DNA of 33,648 nt. Origin: 43-108 sp001915545. GTDB lineage: Bacteria; Bacteroidota; Bacteroidia; Bacteroidales; Bacteroidaceae. A model generated the notes under the pieces. It was given only the letters and a program-made list of their open reading frames with translations. It was not told the DNA's origin and searched no databases. The stretch covers positions 1-33,648 of the forward strand of contig CABUGV010000039.1 of NCBI GenBank assembly GCA_902491215.1, in the 5' to 3' direction. The position numbers and the translations under genes are program-made. This document shows, piece after piece, positions 22,475 to 31,228 of the stretch (position 1 is the first letter of the stretch; each line of letters begins with the position of its first letter).

Positions 22475-24757
22475 TCAGGATTTGGATTCCTTCTTGTCGT
22501 CAGATTTGTTCCTGCTCTTTTTTGTTTCGGCAGGTACTCCACCTATCGACATTTTTGGAGCAGGCAAAGCAGACTTGTCAACTTTTACAGGTTCAACCTT
22601 TTCCTCTACGATGGTCTCCGCATTCTTATCATCTGTGGCTGCTGTCTCAGAAGAACATTTATTTTTAGCTTCTTTCAAAGCTTTCTTTGCCAGTTTTGCC
22701 TTTATAGCCTCATCGTAGTAACGATAAAGATTCTCCTGTGAACGGAAAGGCTCTTCTCCTTCTGGTACAGGCTGAATGATGTTGTCGCCCGTTCCGTCAA
22801 CAATTCTTCCCTGCACAGTATCCTTCAATCCGTATTCTACAATAAGTTTCAGTTCGCGCTGAATCTTAGGAGAATATACCGGAGTCATAACTTCAATACG
22901 TCTGTCGAGGTTTCGAGTCATCCAATCGGCTGAACCCATGTAATATTTCTCATTACCTCCGTTGGCAAAAATGAGTATACGCGAGTGTTCGAGATAGCGG
23001 TCAATAATGCCGACTACATGAATGTTGTCTGAAACACCTGGCACGCCAGTGACGAGCGAACAGTTGCCTCGGAGCAGGATGTCTATGCGCACGCCAGCAG
23101 CAGACGCCGCATAAAGTTTACGTATGATTGCCTCATCGACGATGTGGTTGATTTTCATTATGATGTAGGCAGGTTTGCCAAGCTTCTTGTTGGTAATTTC
23201 ATTATTGATGAGCTTGACGATGTGATTGCGCATGTCGTTTGGAGAGACGAGCAGTTCGCGGAATCGTACCGGACGGAATGGTGAACGTATGAACTCGAAC
23301 ACCTTGGCTACATCGCGCACAAGTGTCGGACTTGCTGTGAAAAGAAGACAGTCAGTATAGACACGTGCATTTCCTTCATGGAAATTACCAGTACCGATGC
23401 AAGCTATGCTGTAATTGCTGAGTTCGATGAGTGTAATCTTTGAATGTACTTTTAGACCGTCAACACCGAATATGACATCAATGCCGGCATCCTGCATCTT
23501 CTTACTCCAGGAAATGTTGTTGGCTTCGTCGAAACGTGCATAAAGTTCGATGACAACAGTCACCTTCTTCTGATTCTTGGATGCAGCGATGAGAGCTTCA
23601 ACTACCTGCGATTGTTTGGCCAGACGGTATATGGTTGTCTTGATTGACTTTACTTTTGGATTGACGGCAGCCTCGCGGAGTACTCGCAAATATGCATCGA
23701 ATGAATGATACGGTACGTGTATGAACCTGTCTTTTTCGGCAATTACGTCGAGTACACTTTCTGTACCTGAAAATTCAGGTTTGTTCAACGGCTTCCACTT
23801 AGGGTACTTAAGATCTGACCTTCCGCAATCAGGGAAAGACATGAAGTCCTTGTGGTTCTGATAGCGTCCACCCTTGACGATTGTGTCCAAATCGTCAAGA
23901 TTGAGCTTGCTGAGAACCTTGCGCAGGAGGCTTTTAGGCATAGTCTCGTCGTAGATGAAACGCAACGTTTCACCACGCTTACGGCTCTTGAGACCTTTCT
24001 GCACACGCTGCATCTTTCCGGTGTCGATGTCGTCATCGAATTCCATTTCAGCATCCTTTGTGAACTTGAATGTGTATGCCTTGAAATTGTGGAATTCCAT
24101 ACCTTCGAATACCATAGGAAGGCAACAGCGCATTACGTCATCGAGATACATGAGATATGATTTGCCGTCGGCATCCGGCAAACGCAGGAATCGTCCGAAA
24201 CGCTTTACGGGCAACGGCATGACTGCGTGGCTGCATATAGGATTCTTCTTGTCGCTGTTCCATTTATGCATTTCGATTGCGAGGAAAATCGTATCATCGT
24301 TTTCCTTGGAAAGCTGCTTGATTTCCGAAAGCCATACAGGGAAGGTGGTACCAAGGATGTTGTCGTGGAAGAAATTCCTTACATAACTGAGCTGATCGTC
24401 AGTCAGATCCTTTTCACCAAGTATGCAGATATTTTCTTTTTCCAATTCACGTGTAATCTCCTCCGTAATCTGCTCCATCTCCTTGCTGTAGAGCGTGTTG
24501 AGCTTATTGATCTGCTTTATGGTTTTAAGCGCTCTCTGGCTGTCGCTTTTGGAAACCACCTTGTCGGAAGATTCTGCTATGCGATTGAGAGAAGCAACAC
24601 GTACACGGAAAAACTCATCAAGATTATTGGAATAAATGCCCAAAAAGGAAAGACGCTCCAAAAGAGGAACTGTGGAACGTCGGGCTTCCTGAAGAATTCG
24701 ATGATTGAAATACATCCAACTGATATCTCTTTCAATCATTGGAAATTTACTTTTCAT
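22475..24757 (-). CDS. ppk: Polyphosphate kinase 1
   Basis: I chose the ATG at 24757 (MKSKFPMIERDISWMYFNHRIL), which matches the PPK1 N-terminus; the longer frame adds 23 unconserved residues. The 760-residue enzyme polymerises the ATP gamma-phosphate into polyphosphate. H438 in VHSKITLIE matches the autophosphorylated His, and H591 in YLEHSRILIF matches the second essential His of the phospholipase-D-like domains. IGTGNFHEGNARVYTD and MGSADWMTRNLDRRIEV are also typical. The last 65 or so residues are an extra tail rich in Lys, Glu and Ser (VEPVKVDKSALPAPK), not part of the catalytic core. It ends 10 bases before the 83-bp repeats, and ppx lies beyond them. Confidence 0.95.
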   Translation of the reverse strand: MKSKFPMIERDISWMYFNHRILQEARRSTVPLLERLSFLGIYSNNLDEFFRVRVASLNRIAESSDKVVSKSDSQRALKTIKQINKLNTLYSKEMEQITEEITRELEKENICILGEKDLTDDQLSYVRNFFHDNILGTTFPVWLSEIKQLSKENDDTIFLAIEMHKWNSDKKNPICSHAVMPLPVKRFGRFLRLPDADGKSYLMYLDDVMRCCLPMVFEGMEFHNFKAYTFKFTKDAEMEFDDDIDTGKMQRVQKGLKSRKRGETLRFIYDETMPKSLLRKVLSKLNLDDLDTIVKGGRYQNHKDFMSFPDCGRSDLKYPKWKPLNKPEFSGTESVLDVIAEKDRFIHVPYHSFDAYLRVLREAAVNPKVKSIKTTIYRLAKQSQVVEALIAASKNQKKVTVVIELYARFDEANNISWSKKMQDAGIDVIFGVDGLKVHSKITLIELSNYSIACIGTGNFHEGNARVYTDCLLFTASPTLVRDVAKVFEFIRSPFRPVRFRELLVSPNDMRNHIVKLINNEITNKKLGKPAYIIMKINHIVDEAIIRKLYAASAAGVRIDILLRGNCSLVTGVPGVSDNIHVVGIIDRYLEHSRILIFANGGNEKYYMGSADWMTRNLDRRIEVMTPVYSPKIQRELKLIVEYGLKDTVQGRIVDGTGDNIIQPVPEGEEPFRSQENLYRYYDEAIKAKLAKKALKEAKNKCSSETAATDDKNAETIVEEKVEPVKVDKSALPAPKMSIGGVPAETKKSRNKSDDKKESKS

Positions 24758-24941
24758 ATATATGATAATTTGATATAGACCAGTCAAAATGCCGTGCAAT
24801 GAATAAACATGCAGGCCCGAATGCAAGCTAATTCAAAACTCACACAAAATACCGAAATCGGTGCTGCAACAACGTTTCATATTTGTTACATATTGATTAC
24901 ACATCTCCATGCTTGATGAAATGCGATACAGCTTACAGATG

Positions 24942-24949
24942 CAAATATA
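24942..24949 (-). promoter_or_regulatory. Probable -7 box for ppk
   Basis: The minus strand reads TATATTTG, a perfect TAnnTTTG, 185 bases before the ppk ATG. No clear -33 TTTG is present. The leader between 24758 and 24941 holds no recognisable riboswitch. Confidence 0.4.
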
Positions 24950-25033
24950 TAAAATATTACAGTAAATGAAGCATCAACGAAATTTTCAGTCAACAAAAGA
25001 CCTGACGGATTATTACGAATGTGGATTTTTTCA

Positions 25034-25041
25034 TAAATTTG
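25034..25041 (+). promoter_or_regulatory. Probable -7 box for the T9SS plug gene
   Basis: TAAATTTG fits TAnnTTTG and lies 57 bases before the chosen start at 25099. It falls inside the longer open frame from 25021, which supports the downstream start. It is divergent from the ppk promoter about 90 bases away. Confidence 0.45.
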
Positions 25042-25098
25042 AATCATATTTGGAGGATAGTGCTTATCCTGCATGAACGTACTAAACCCTATAACGGA

Positions 25099-26355
25099 AT
25101 GTTTACACGCAAGAAAATAATATATTTGGCGTCGATGGCATCTCTGATGATGAGCATGCCAGCAGAAGCGCAGCAAAGTGCGATATATGCAGACAACATT
25201 AAAACCCTACAGCTGAAAGTGAATGGGCTGTGGGGAGAACCTCCGGTGATGAATCTGGGAGGAAACAACAGGATAGAGATTTCGTTTGACGACATGCAGC
25301 ACAGCTATGTCAGATATGTATACAAGCTTGTGCACTGCAATGCAGACTGGACTGAATCGGACATATTCGACAGCGACTACGTCAACGGATTCAACGAAGG
25401 CATAATAGACAATTACGAGCAGTCGGTCAATACTCAGATGCTGTACAACCACTATACGCTGGAGATCCCCAACGACGAGATGCAGCCTAAAATAAGCGGA
25501 AACTACAAGCTGTATGTTTATGTGGACGGCGAAGAAGAACCTGTACTGCAGGCGTGTTTCAGTCTGCTTGAACCTCATGTTGGAGTATCTGCAAGCATCA
25601 GCGCGAATACGGACATAGACACGTACAGTTCGCACCAGCAGGTGAGCATGATTATAAACTATGCGAATTATCTTGTAAGCAGTCCGCAGACAGAGTTCAA
25701 GCCAGTGGTATATCAGAACAGAAGACCTGACAATTTCGTTTGCGGAATAATGCCCAGCTATATCAGTGGCAGGGAACTGAAATATGAGCATAACAGACAA
25801 CTCATATTCGATGCCGGCAACGAATACAGAAGATTTGAGATATTGGATCCGTACGTGCCGACAATGCATGTGTATGAAATGGAGTTTTTTGATCCGTACT
25901 ACCATGCAACTCTTTATGAGGATGCGCAGAGAAGAAACTACATCTATGATGAAGATCAGGACGGACGTTTCCTCATACGAAATGACGACAATATAAACAA
26001 CGATACTGAGAGCGACTATTTCTATACGCACTTCAAATTGAAGATGCCGAGAATTGGAGGTGGCGACGTGTATCTGAACGGAGACCTGACATACAATCAG
26101 TTTGCTCCGCAATACAAGATGAAGTACAACGAGATTGATAAGGCATACGAGATTGTTGTTCCTCTCAAACAGGGATCATACAACTATCAGTATATGTTTG
26201 TATCGGACGACGGAAGCAAGACCAGCCTCAGTCCGACAGAAGGAAATTTCCATCAGACGGAAAATGAATATACAATATACGTATATCACCGTCCCGTTGG
26301 AGGCAGATATGACAAGCTTGTGGGGTTCAAGCAGATTATCTTCAAACAAAACTAA
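25099..26355 (+). CDS. Type IX secretion system plug protein (DUF5103 family)
   Basis: I chose the ATG at 25099 because it gives a signal peptide (MFTRKKIIYLASMASLMM.., cleavage near AEA-QQ) and leaves 418 residues. The body has the DUF5103 pattern: early IKTLQLKVNG and PVMNLGGNNRIEISFDDM, then YKLVHCNADWTESDIFDSDYVNGF, and late GSYNYQYMFV. Members of this family close the periplasmic side or lateral opening of the SprA translocon in Flavobacterium (the 'plug'). This supports a working T9SS in the organism, in keeping with the T9SS-like end of the GH43 protein. The next gene begins 6 bases after the stop. Assignment rests on the family's N-terminal pattern, and an independent role in this species is possible. 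Confidence 0.82.
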   Translation: MFTRKKIIYLASMASLMMSMPAEAQQSAIYADNIKTLQLKVNGLWGEPPVMNLGGNNRIEISFDDMQHSYVRYVYKLVHCNADWTESDIFDSDYVNGFNEGIIDNYEQSVNTQMLYNHYTLEIPNDEMQPKISGNYKLYVYVDGEEEPVLQACFSLLEPHVGVSASISANTDIDTYSSHQQVSMIINYANYLVSSPQTEFKPVVYQNRRPDNFVCGIMPSYISGRELKYEHNRQLIFDAGNEYRRFEILDPYVPTMHVYEMEFFDPYYHATLYEDAQRRNYIYDEDQDGRFLIRNDDNINNDTESDYFYTHFKLKMPRIGGGDVYLNGDLTYNQFAPQYKMKYNEIDKAYEIVVPLKQGSYNYQYMFVSDDGSKTSLSPTEGNFHQTENEYTIYVYHRPVGGRYDKLVGFKQIIFKQN

Positions 26356-26361
26356 AAGAAA

Positions 26362-29223
26362 ATGAGAATAAGAAAATACCTGTTTTCATTACTAGTAACA
26401 GGACTGGCAATTGCACAAGCTGAGGCACAAACCAAAAGCGACTTCATGGACTACTTCAGCAACTACAAGAATCCTGATGCGGAAATAGCCAAAAGCACAC
26501 TGAAGGATGTTGAGGTAGATGATAAGGAAAAAACTATAACCATATACACCGGAGGAGGATTTCCGGAACAGCACTTCACTGAAGAAACTGTCAGAAAGAT
26601 CTATGATGACCTTAGAGAGATTGTTCCTTCAAAGAAAAAAGGATATGACATAAAAGTCATTGCCGACGGACTGCCTATAGAATCGCTTATTCCAAACTCG
26701 CTTAGAACCAAGAACAAGGACCGCTCGAGAATGTGGAAGAAAGTATACAAAGGAGAGCCGTGGGTCAAAAACATCAGCCGGCCGGAAGAATTTCCACTCG
26801 GACTTGAGGGTACACATATAGCTTTGTGGCAAAGCCATGGAAGATTCTACAAAACTTCTAAAATGGAATGGGTATGGCAGAGACCGCCTCTGTTCTGCAC
26901 TGTGGAAGATCTTTTCTCGCAGACGTTCGTTATTCCATACATAATACCTATGCTGGAAAATGCGGGAGCTGTGGTGTTCACTCCACGCGAAAGGGACTGG
27001 CAGAAGAACGAAGTAATTGTAGACAACGACCATCCTACAAAGGACGGAATGTATATTGAGGCGTCACGCAAAAAAGGCAACAAACTAAAGTGGCATACTA
27101 CGGACCAATACGGATTTTCGCATCTGAAAGATGTATACTACGACGGCGATTCGCCGTTCACTGACGGTACTGCCAGATATGTGCCTACGACAACATCGAA
27201 GAAGGAAGAAACTTTTGCAGAGTGGATTCCAGACATACCGGAAGACGGCAAATATGCTGTTTACGTGTCTTATCAGACTACAGAAGAAAGCGTTCCGGAC
27301 GCGCACTACATCGTATACCATAAGGGTGGCATAACAGAATTCAAGGTCAACCAGAAAATGGGAAGCGGAACATGGGTGTACCTGGGTACGTTTGAATTCA
27401 GCAAGGGAGAAAACGATTTCGGCATGGTCGTACTATCGAACATGAGCGGACACAAGGGAGTTGTGACAGGCGATGCTGTAAGGTTCGGCGGAGGTATGGG
27501 AAACATTGCCAGAGGCATGAGCCGAGGCAACGGCATTGTGAGCGGAATGCCTAGATGGGCTGAAGCGGCAAGGTATTATGAACAATGGGCCGGAATGCCA
27601 AAGGAGATATATTCCTTTACAGATGGAGAAAACGACTACAGAGATGACATAAATGCCAGGTCGCAGATGGTAAATTATCTCTCGGGAGGATCAGTTTACA
27701 ATCCTGAACAGCAAGGCAAAAAAGTGCCTTTTGAAATGTCATTGGCATTCCATACTGATGCCGGATTTTCAAGAACAGGTGATTATATCGGCACTTTGTC
27801 TATTTTCACAACCGACTTCAATGATGGAAAGACTGGTGCAGGTCTTGACAGGTATGTCAGCAGGGACATATCAAGTTCTTTGCTTACAGGCTTGTCGAAG
27901 GATATGAAAAAATATGGTTGGAAGGTAAGACAGCTGTGGAACAGAAACTACAGCGAGACTCGTGAACCGATGGTTCCAGCAAGCATTCTGGAGATGCTGT
28001 CGCACCAGAACTTTGATGATATGAGGATGGCTTACGATCCGCATTTCAAGTTCGACTTCTGCAGATCGGTCTACAAGACTATCGTAAAAAATGTTGCAGA
28101 ACAACATGGACGCGATTACGTCATACAGCCGTTGCCTGTAAGGAACTTTTCGGTAGAAATAAATGAAAGACGCCATACGGCCACACTCAGCTGGGCACCG
28201 ACGGACGATCCGACTGAACCAACTGCAAAGGCTCAGGAATACATTCTGTACACACGAACGGGATATGATGGGTTCGACAACGGTCAGATTGTAAAGGGAA
28301 CGTCTTGCACTGTAGAACTGGTTCCAGATATTGTGTATTCTTTCAAAGTGACTGCATCAAACAAAGGAGGAGAAAGTTTCCCATCGGAAATTCTATCTGC
28401 TTGCGTTGCATCTAAAAGCGAAGGCAAAATACTTATCGTAAATGGTTTTACAAGGTTAAGCGGACCGGCATCTATAGATACAGACGATACTCAGGGATTT
28501 GACCTTGATGCAGACCCAGGAGTTCCATACGGTGCATTTTCAGGATTCTGCGGAAGACAAATAGGATTCGACAAGAGCAAAATGGGCTCAGAAAGAAAAG
28601 ACGGACTGGGATACAGCGGAAACGAGCTCGCAGGAAAAATTTTTATGGGAAATACGTTCGACTACACTTTCATACACGGACGAGCTATTCATCTTACTGG
28701 CAGATTCTCATTCACGTCTATGAGCGAGGATGCTTTCATAAACAGAAACATGAACCTGTCTGAATACAGAATGATAGATATGATCTATGGTGTACAGAAA
28801 GAGTTCAGAGCAAAGACTACGAATATCCTATCAGACTACTGCAGGAAAGGTGGAAATCTCCTCGTAAGTGGAACATTTGCCATGCAGGACAGCGGACTTG
28901 GAAACATCATGGGATGCAGACAGAACGGTAACATTACAGAAAAATCTGTCAAAGGTGTCAGCGGTTCGGGCCTCAACTTCAGCATATATCGCGAAATGAA
29001 CGAACACAGCTATGCCGTACCGGCAACGGGAGTGCTGGCACCACAGAACAGCAATGCTTTTGCAATGCTTGCATACAGCAACGGTTCACCTGCAGGAATA
29101 GCCTACAACGGCAATGGATATAAATCAATTGCACTGGGTTTTCCACTAGAAAGCATTATCGAGGCAAACAGCAGAAATCTCCTGATGGGAGCACTCATAA
29201 ACTATCTGCTTGGAAGCAAGTGA
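26362..29223 (+). CDS. Probable secreted amidase with golvesin-like and FnIII domains ('xanthan lyase' type)
   Basis: This 953-residue protein has a signal peptide (cleavage near AEA-QT). Proteins of this type are often labelled xanthan lyase or golvesin-domain proteins. The pattern instead suggests a zinc N-acetylmuramoyl-L-alanine amidase (Amidase_3 fold) split by an insert. H159 (WQSHGRFY), E182 (CTVEDLF) and H464 (LAFHTDAGF) fit the zinc ligands, the helix MLENAGAVVFTPRERD fits the family's LekaGa.V..TR strand, and E544 (ASILEMLSHQN) fits the catalytic Glu. The insert at about 270-375 is golvesin-like (AEWIPDIPEDGKYAVYVSYQ, GDAVRFGGG). An FnIII domain follows at about 597-683, then a C-terminal domain of unknown kind (about 690-953). 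It is cotranscribed with the T9SS plug gene. Peptidoglycan cleavage is inference. Confidence 0.7.
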   Translation: MRIRKYLFSLLVTGLAIAQAEAQTKSDFMDYFSNYKNPDAEIAKSTLKDVEVDDKEKTITIYTGGGFPEQHFTEETVRKIYDDLREIVPSKKKGYDIKVIADGLPIESLIPNSLRTKNKDRSRMWKKVYKGEPWVKNISRPEEFPLGLEGTHIALWQSHGRFYKTSKMEWVWQRPPLFCTVEDLFSQTFVIPYIIPMLENAGAVVFTPRERDWQKNEVIVDNDHPTKDGMYIEASRKKGNKLKWHTTDQYGFSHLKDVYYDGDSPFTDGTARYVPTTTSKKEETFAEWIPDIPEDGKYAVYVSYQTTEESVPDAHYIVYHKGGITEFKVNQKMGSGTWVYLGTFEFSKGENDFGMVVLSNMSGHKGVVTGDAVRFGGGMGNIARGMSRGNGIVSGMPRWAEAARYYEQWAGMPKEIYSFTDGENDYRDDINARSQMVNYLSGGSVYNPEQQGKKVPFEMSLAFHTDAGFSRTGDYIGTLSIFTTDFNDGKTGAGLDRYVSRDISSSLLTGLSKDMKKYGWKVRQLWNRNYSETREPMVPASILEMLSHQNFDDMRMAYDPHFKFDFCRSVYKTIVKNVAEQHGRDYVIQPLPVRNFSVEINERRHTATLSWAPTDDPTEPTAKAQEYILYTRTGYDGFDNGQIVKGTSCTVELVPDIVYSFKVTASNKGGESFPSEILSACVASKSEGKILIVNGFTRLSGPASIDTDDTQGFDLDADPGVPYGAFSGFCGRQIGFDKSKMGSERKDGLGYSGNELAGKIFMGNTFDYTFIHGRAIHLTGRFSFTSMSEDAFINRNMNLSEYRMIDMIYGVQKEFRAKTTNILSDYCRKGGNLLVSGTFAMQDSGLGNIMGCRQNGNITEKSVKGVSGSGLNFSIYREMNEHSYAVPATGVLAPQNSNAFAMLAYSNGSPAGIAYNGNGYKSIALGFPLESIIEANSRNLLMGALINYLLGSK

Positions 29224-29296
29224 AATTGTGCCAGCAGAAAAATAAACAGATAAGCGAGAACAACAATCAATAGATAACATCTAGAGAAATATAGAA

Positions 29297-31228
29297 ATGG
29301 CAGACTATACCGATTACAGATTGACAGATTGGTTGCCTACTAACAGAAAAGAGGCGGATTTAAGAGGATGGGACGAACTAGACGTGGTCCTGTTCAGTGC
29401 TGACGCATACGTAGACCATCCCTCATTCGGCGCAGCTGTCATAGGAAGAATCCTTGAAGACGAAGGTCTGAAAGTGGCCATAGTTCCACAACCAGACTGG
29501 CATGGCGACTATAGAGATTTCAAGAAGATGGGACGCCCTAGATTGTTTTTCGGCATTGCACCGGGATGCATGGACTCTATGGTCAACAAATATACGTCCA
29601 ACAAAAGATTGAGATCGGAAGACGCTTATTCGCCAGACGGACGACACGACCTACGTCCGGAATATCCGACAATCGTCTATACAAAAATTCTTAAGAAACT
29701 CTATCCTGACGTACCTGTAATACTGGGTGGAATAGAAGCTTCACTGAGACGTCTGACGCACTATGACTACTGGAAAGACAAACTGCAGAAATGCATTCTA
29801 TGCGACAGCAAGGCTGATATGATTATATACGGCATGGGCGAAAAACCAATCATGTCGATAGTTCAGACTCTTTCAGAACAAGGACGTCCAATAGATACGA
29901 AAACGTTCCGTGAACTGATGCTCAGAAAACCGCAGAAGCAGACTGTAATGCTTCTCAACAAAAATGAAATACCAAGAGGAATCTGCGACAGCGACATTGT
30001 TCTTCATTCACATAGAGAATGCTTGGAAAACAAAATGTTTCAAGCGAAGAACTTCAAACATATCGAAGAAGAATCCAACAGGTATGAAGCATGCCGAATC
30101 ATTCAGGAAGTAGATGGTATGTATGCTGTGGTCAATCCGCCGTACCCGCCGATGACACAAAAGGAATTGGATCATTCATTTGACCTGCCCTATACAAGAT
30201 TACCACATCCGAAATACAAGAACAAAAGGATTCCGGCATACGAAATGATAAAATTCTCTGTAAATATTCACAGAGGATGTTTTGGGGGGTGCGCATTCTG
30301 TACCATATCTGCCCATCAGGGTAAATTTATTATGAGCAGGAGCAAAGAGAGCATTCTCAAGGAAGTCAAAGCCGTGACTGAAATGCCTGGATTCAAGGGA
30401 TATCTCAGTGACCTGGGAGGCCCTAGTGCCAACATGTACGGAATGCATGGAAAGAATCTGAAACTTTGCCATGCATGCAAACGTCCATCATGCGTTCATC
30501 CGCAGATATGCAAAAATCTTGACACAGATCACAGCAAACTTCTGGATCTATACAGAAGCGCCGACAAGATAAAAGGAGTCAAGAAAACTTTCATTGGAAG
30601 CGGTGTAAGGTACGATTTGATTCTGCATAAGGCTGACGGAGCAAACATCAGCCGAAGCAACATGGAATATGCAGAAGAACTTATCGAGAAGCACGTAAGC
30701 GGAAGACTGAAAGTGGCACCGGAACACACTTCTGACAAAGTGCTATACCTGATGAGAAAACCTTCTTTCAAACTGTTTTACGACTTCAAACGAATATTCG
30801 ACAGAGTCAACAGCGAAAAGAACCTCAGGGAACAGATTATACCATACTTCATAAGCAGTCACCCAGGATGCGGAGAAGAAGATATGGCAGAACTGGCTGT
30901 ACTCACCAAAGATCTCAACTTCAAGCTTGAGCAGGTGCAGGACTTCACACCTACTCCAATGACTGTAAGCACAGAAATGTGGTATACCGGATTTAATCCT
31001 TACACACTGGAAAAAGTGTTCTCTGCCAAAACACCTAAAGACAAACTTGCACAAAGGCAATTTTTCTTTTGCTATAAACCCGAAGAACGCAGTCACATCA
31101 TATCAGAACTGAGACGAATAGGACGAGCAGACTTGATTGAAAGACTGTACGGAAGAAGTTCCAAGAAACCAAGCGAAAACTATGTACCAAAAGCAAAATC
31201 AAAGATATACAGACGCAATAAAAAATGA
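29297..31228 (+). CDS. ygiQ: YgiQ family radical SAM protein
   Basis: This 643-residue protein has the N-terminal UPF0313 region (TDWLPTNRKEADLRGWDELDVVL; a cobalamin-binding-like segment with VILGGIEASLRRLTHYDYW) and a central radical SAM domain. The 4Fe-4S cluster motif is CFGGCAFC (C328, C332, C335), the canonical CxxxCxxC. Further Cys pairs (CHACKRPSC, 30467-30493) may bind a second cluster. The C-terminal part has HPGCGEEDM and DFTPTPMTVSTEMWYTG, typical of YgiQ, and the tail is basic. The chemical reaction of the family is not known to me. The stop overlaps the helicase start by four bases (ATGA), so translation is coupled. It begins 73 bases after the amidase gene and may be in the same transcript. 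Confidence 0.92.
   Translation: MADYTDYRLTDWLPTNRKEADLRGWDELDVVLFSADAYVDHPSFGAAVIGRILEDEGLKVAIVPQPDWHGDYRDFKKMGRPRLFFGIAPGCMDSMVNKYTSNKRLRSEDAYSPDGRHDLRPEYPTIVYTKILKKLYPDVPVILGGIEASLRRLTHYDYWKDKLQKCILCDSKADMIIYGMGEKPIMSIVQTLSEQGRPIDTKTFRELMLRKPQKQTVMLLNKNEIPRGICDSDIVLHSHRECLENKMFQAKNFKHIEEESNRYEACRIIQEVDGMYAVVNPPYPPMTQKELDHSFDLPYTRLPHPKYKNKRIPAYEMIKFSVNIHRGCFGGCAFCTISAHQGKFIMSRSKESILKEVKAVTEMPGFKGYLSDLGGPSANMYGMHGKNLKLCHACKRPSCVHPQICKNLDTDHSKLLDLYRSADKIKGVKKTFIGSGVRYDLILHKADGANISRSNMEYAEELIEKHVSGRLKVAPEHTSDKVLYLMRKPSFKLFYDFKRIFDRVNSEKNLREQIIPYFISSHPGCGEEDMAELAVLTKDLNFKLEQVQDFTPTPMTVSTEMWYTGFNPYTLEKVFSAKTPKDKLAQRQFFFCYKPEERSHIISELRRIGRADLIERLYGRSSKKPSENYVPKAKSKIYRRNKK

Noticed and set aside
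22318..22668. Open frame containing peptides such as VQAERRDKLKTRFSHLLCRGEA
   Set aside because: It is the translation of the 83-bp repeat continuing into the antisense of ppk. The repeat changes do not follow codon positions.
24758..25098. Riboswitch or small RNA in the divergent ppk/plug intergenic region
   Set aside because: I see promoter boxes but no conserved fold or terminator; only the two -7 boxes can be supported.
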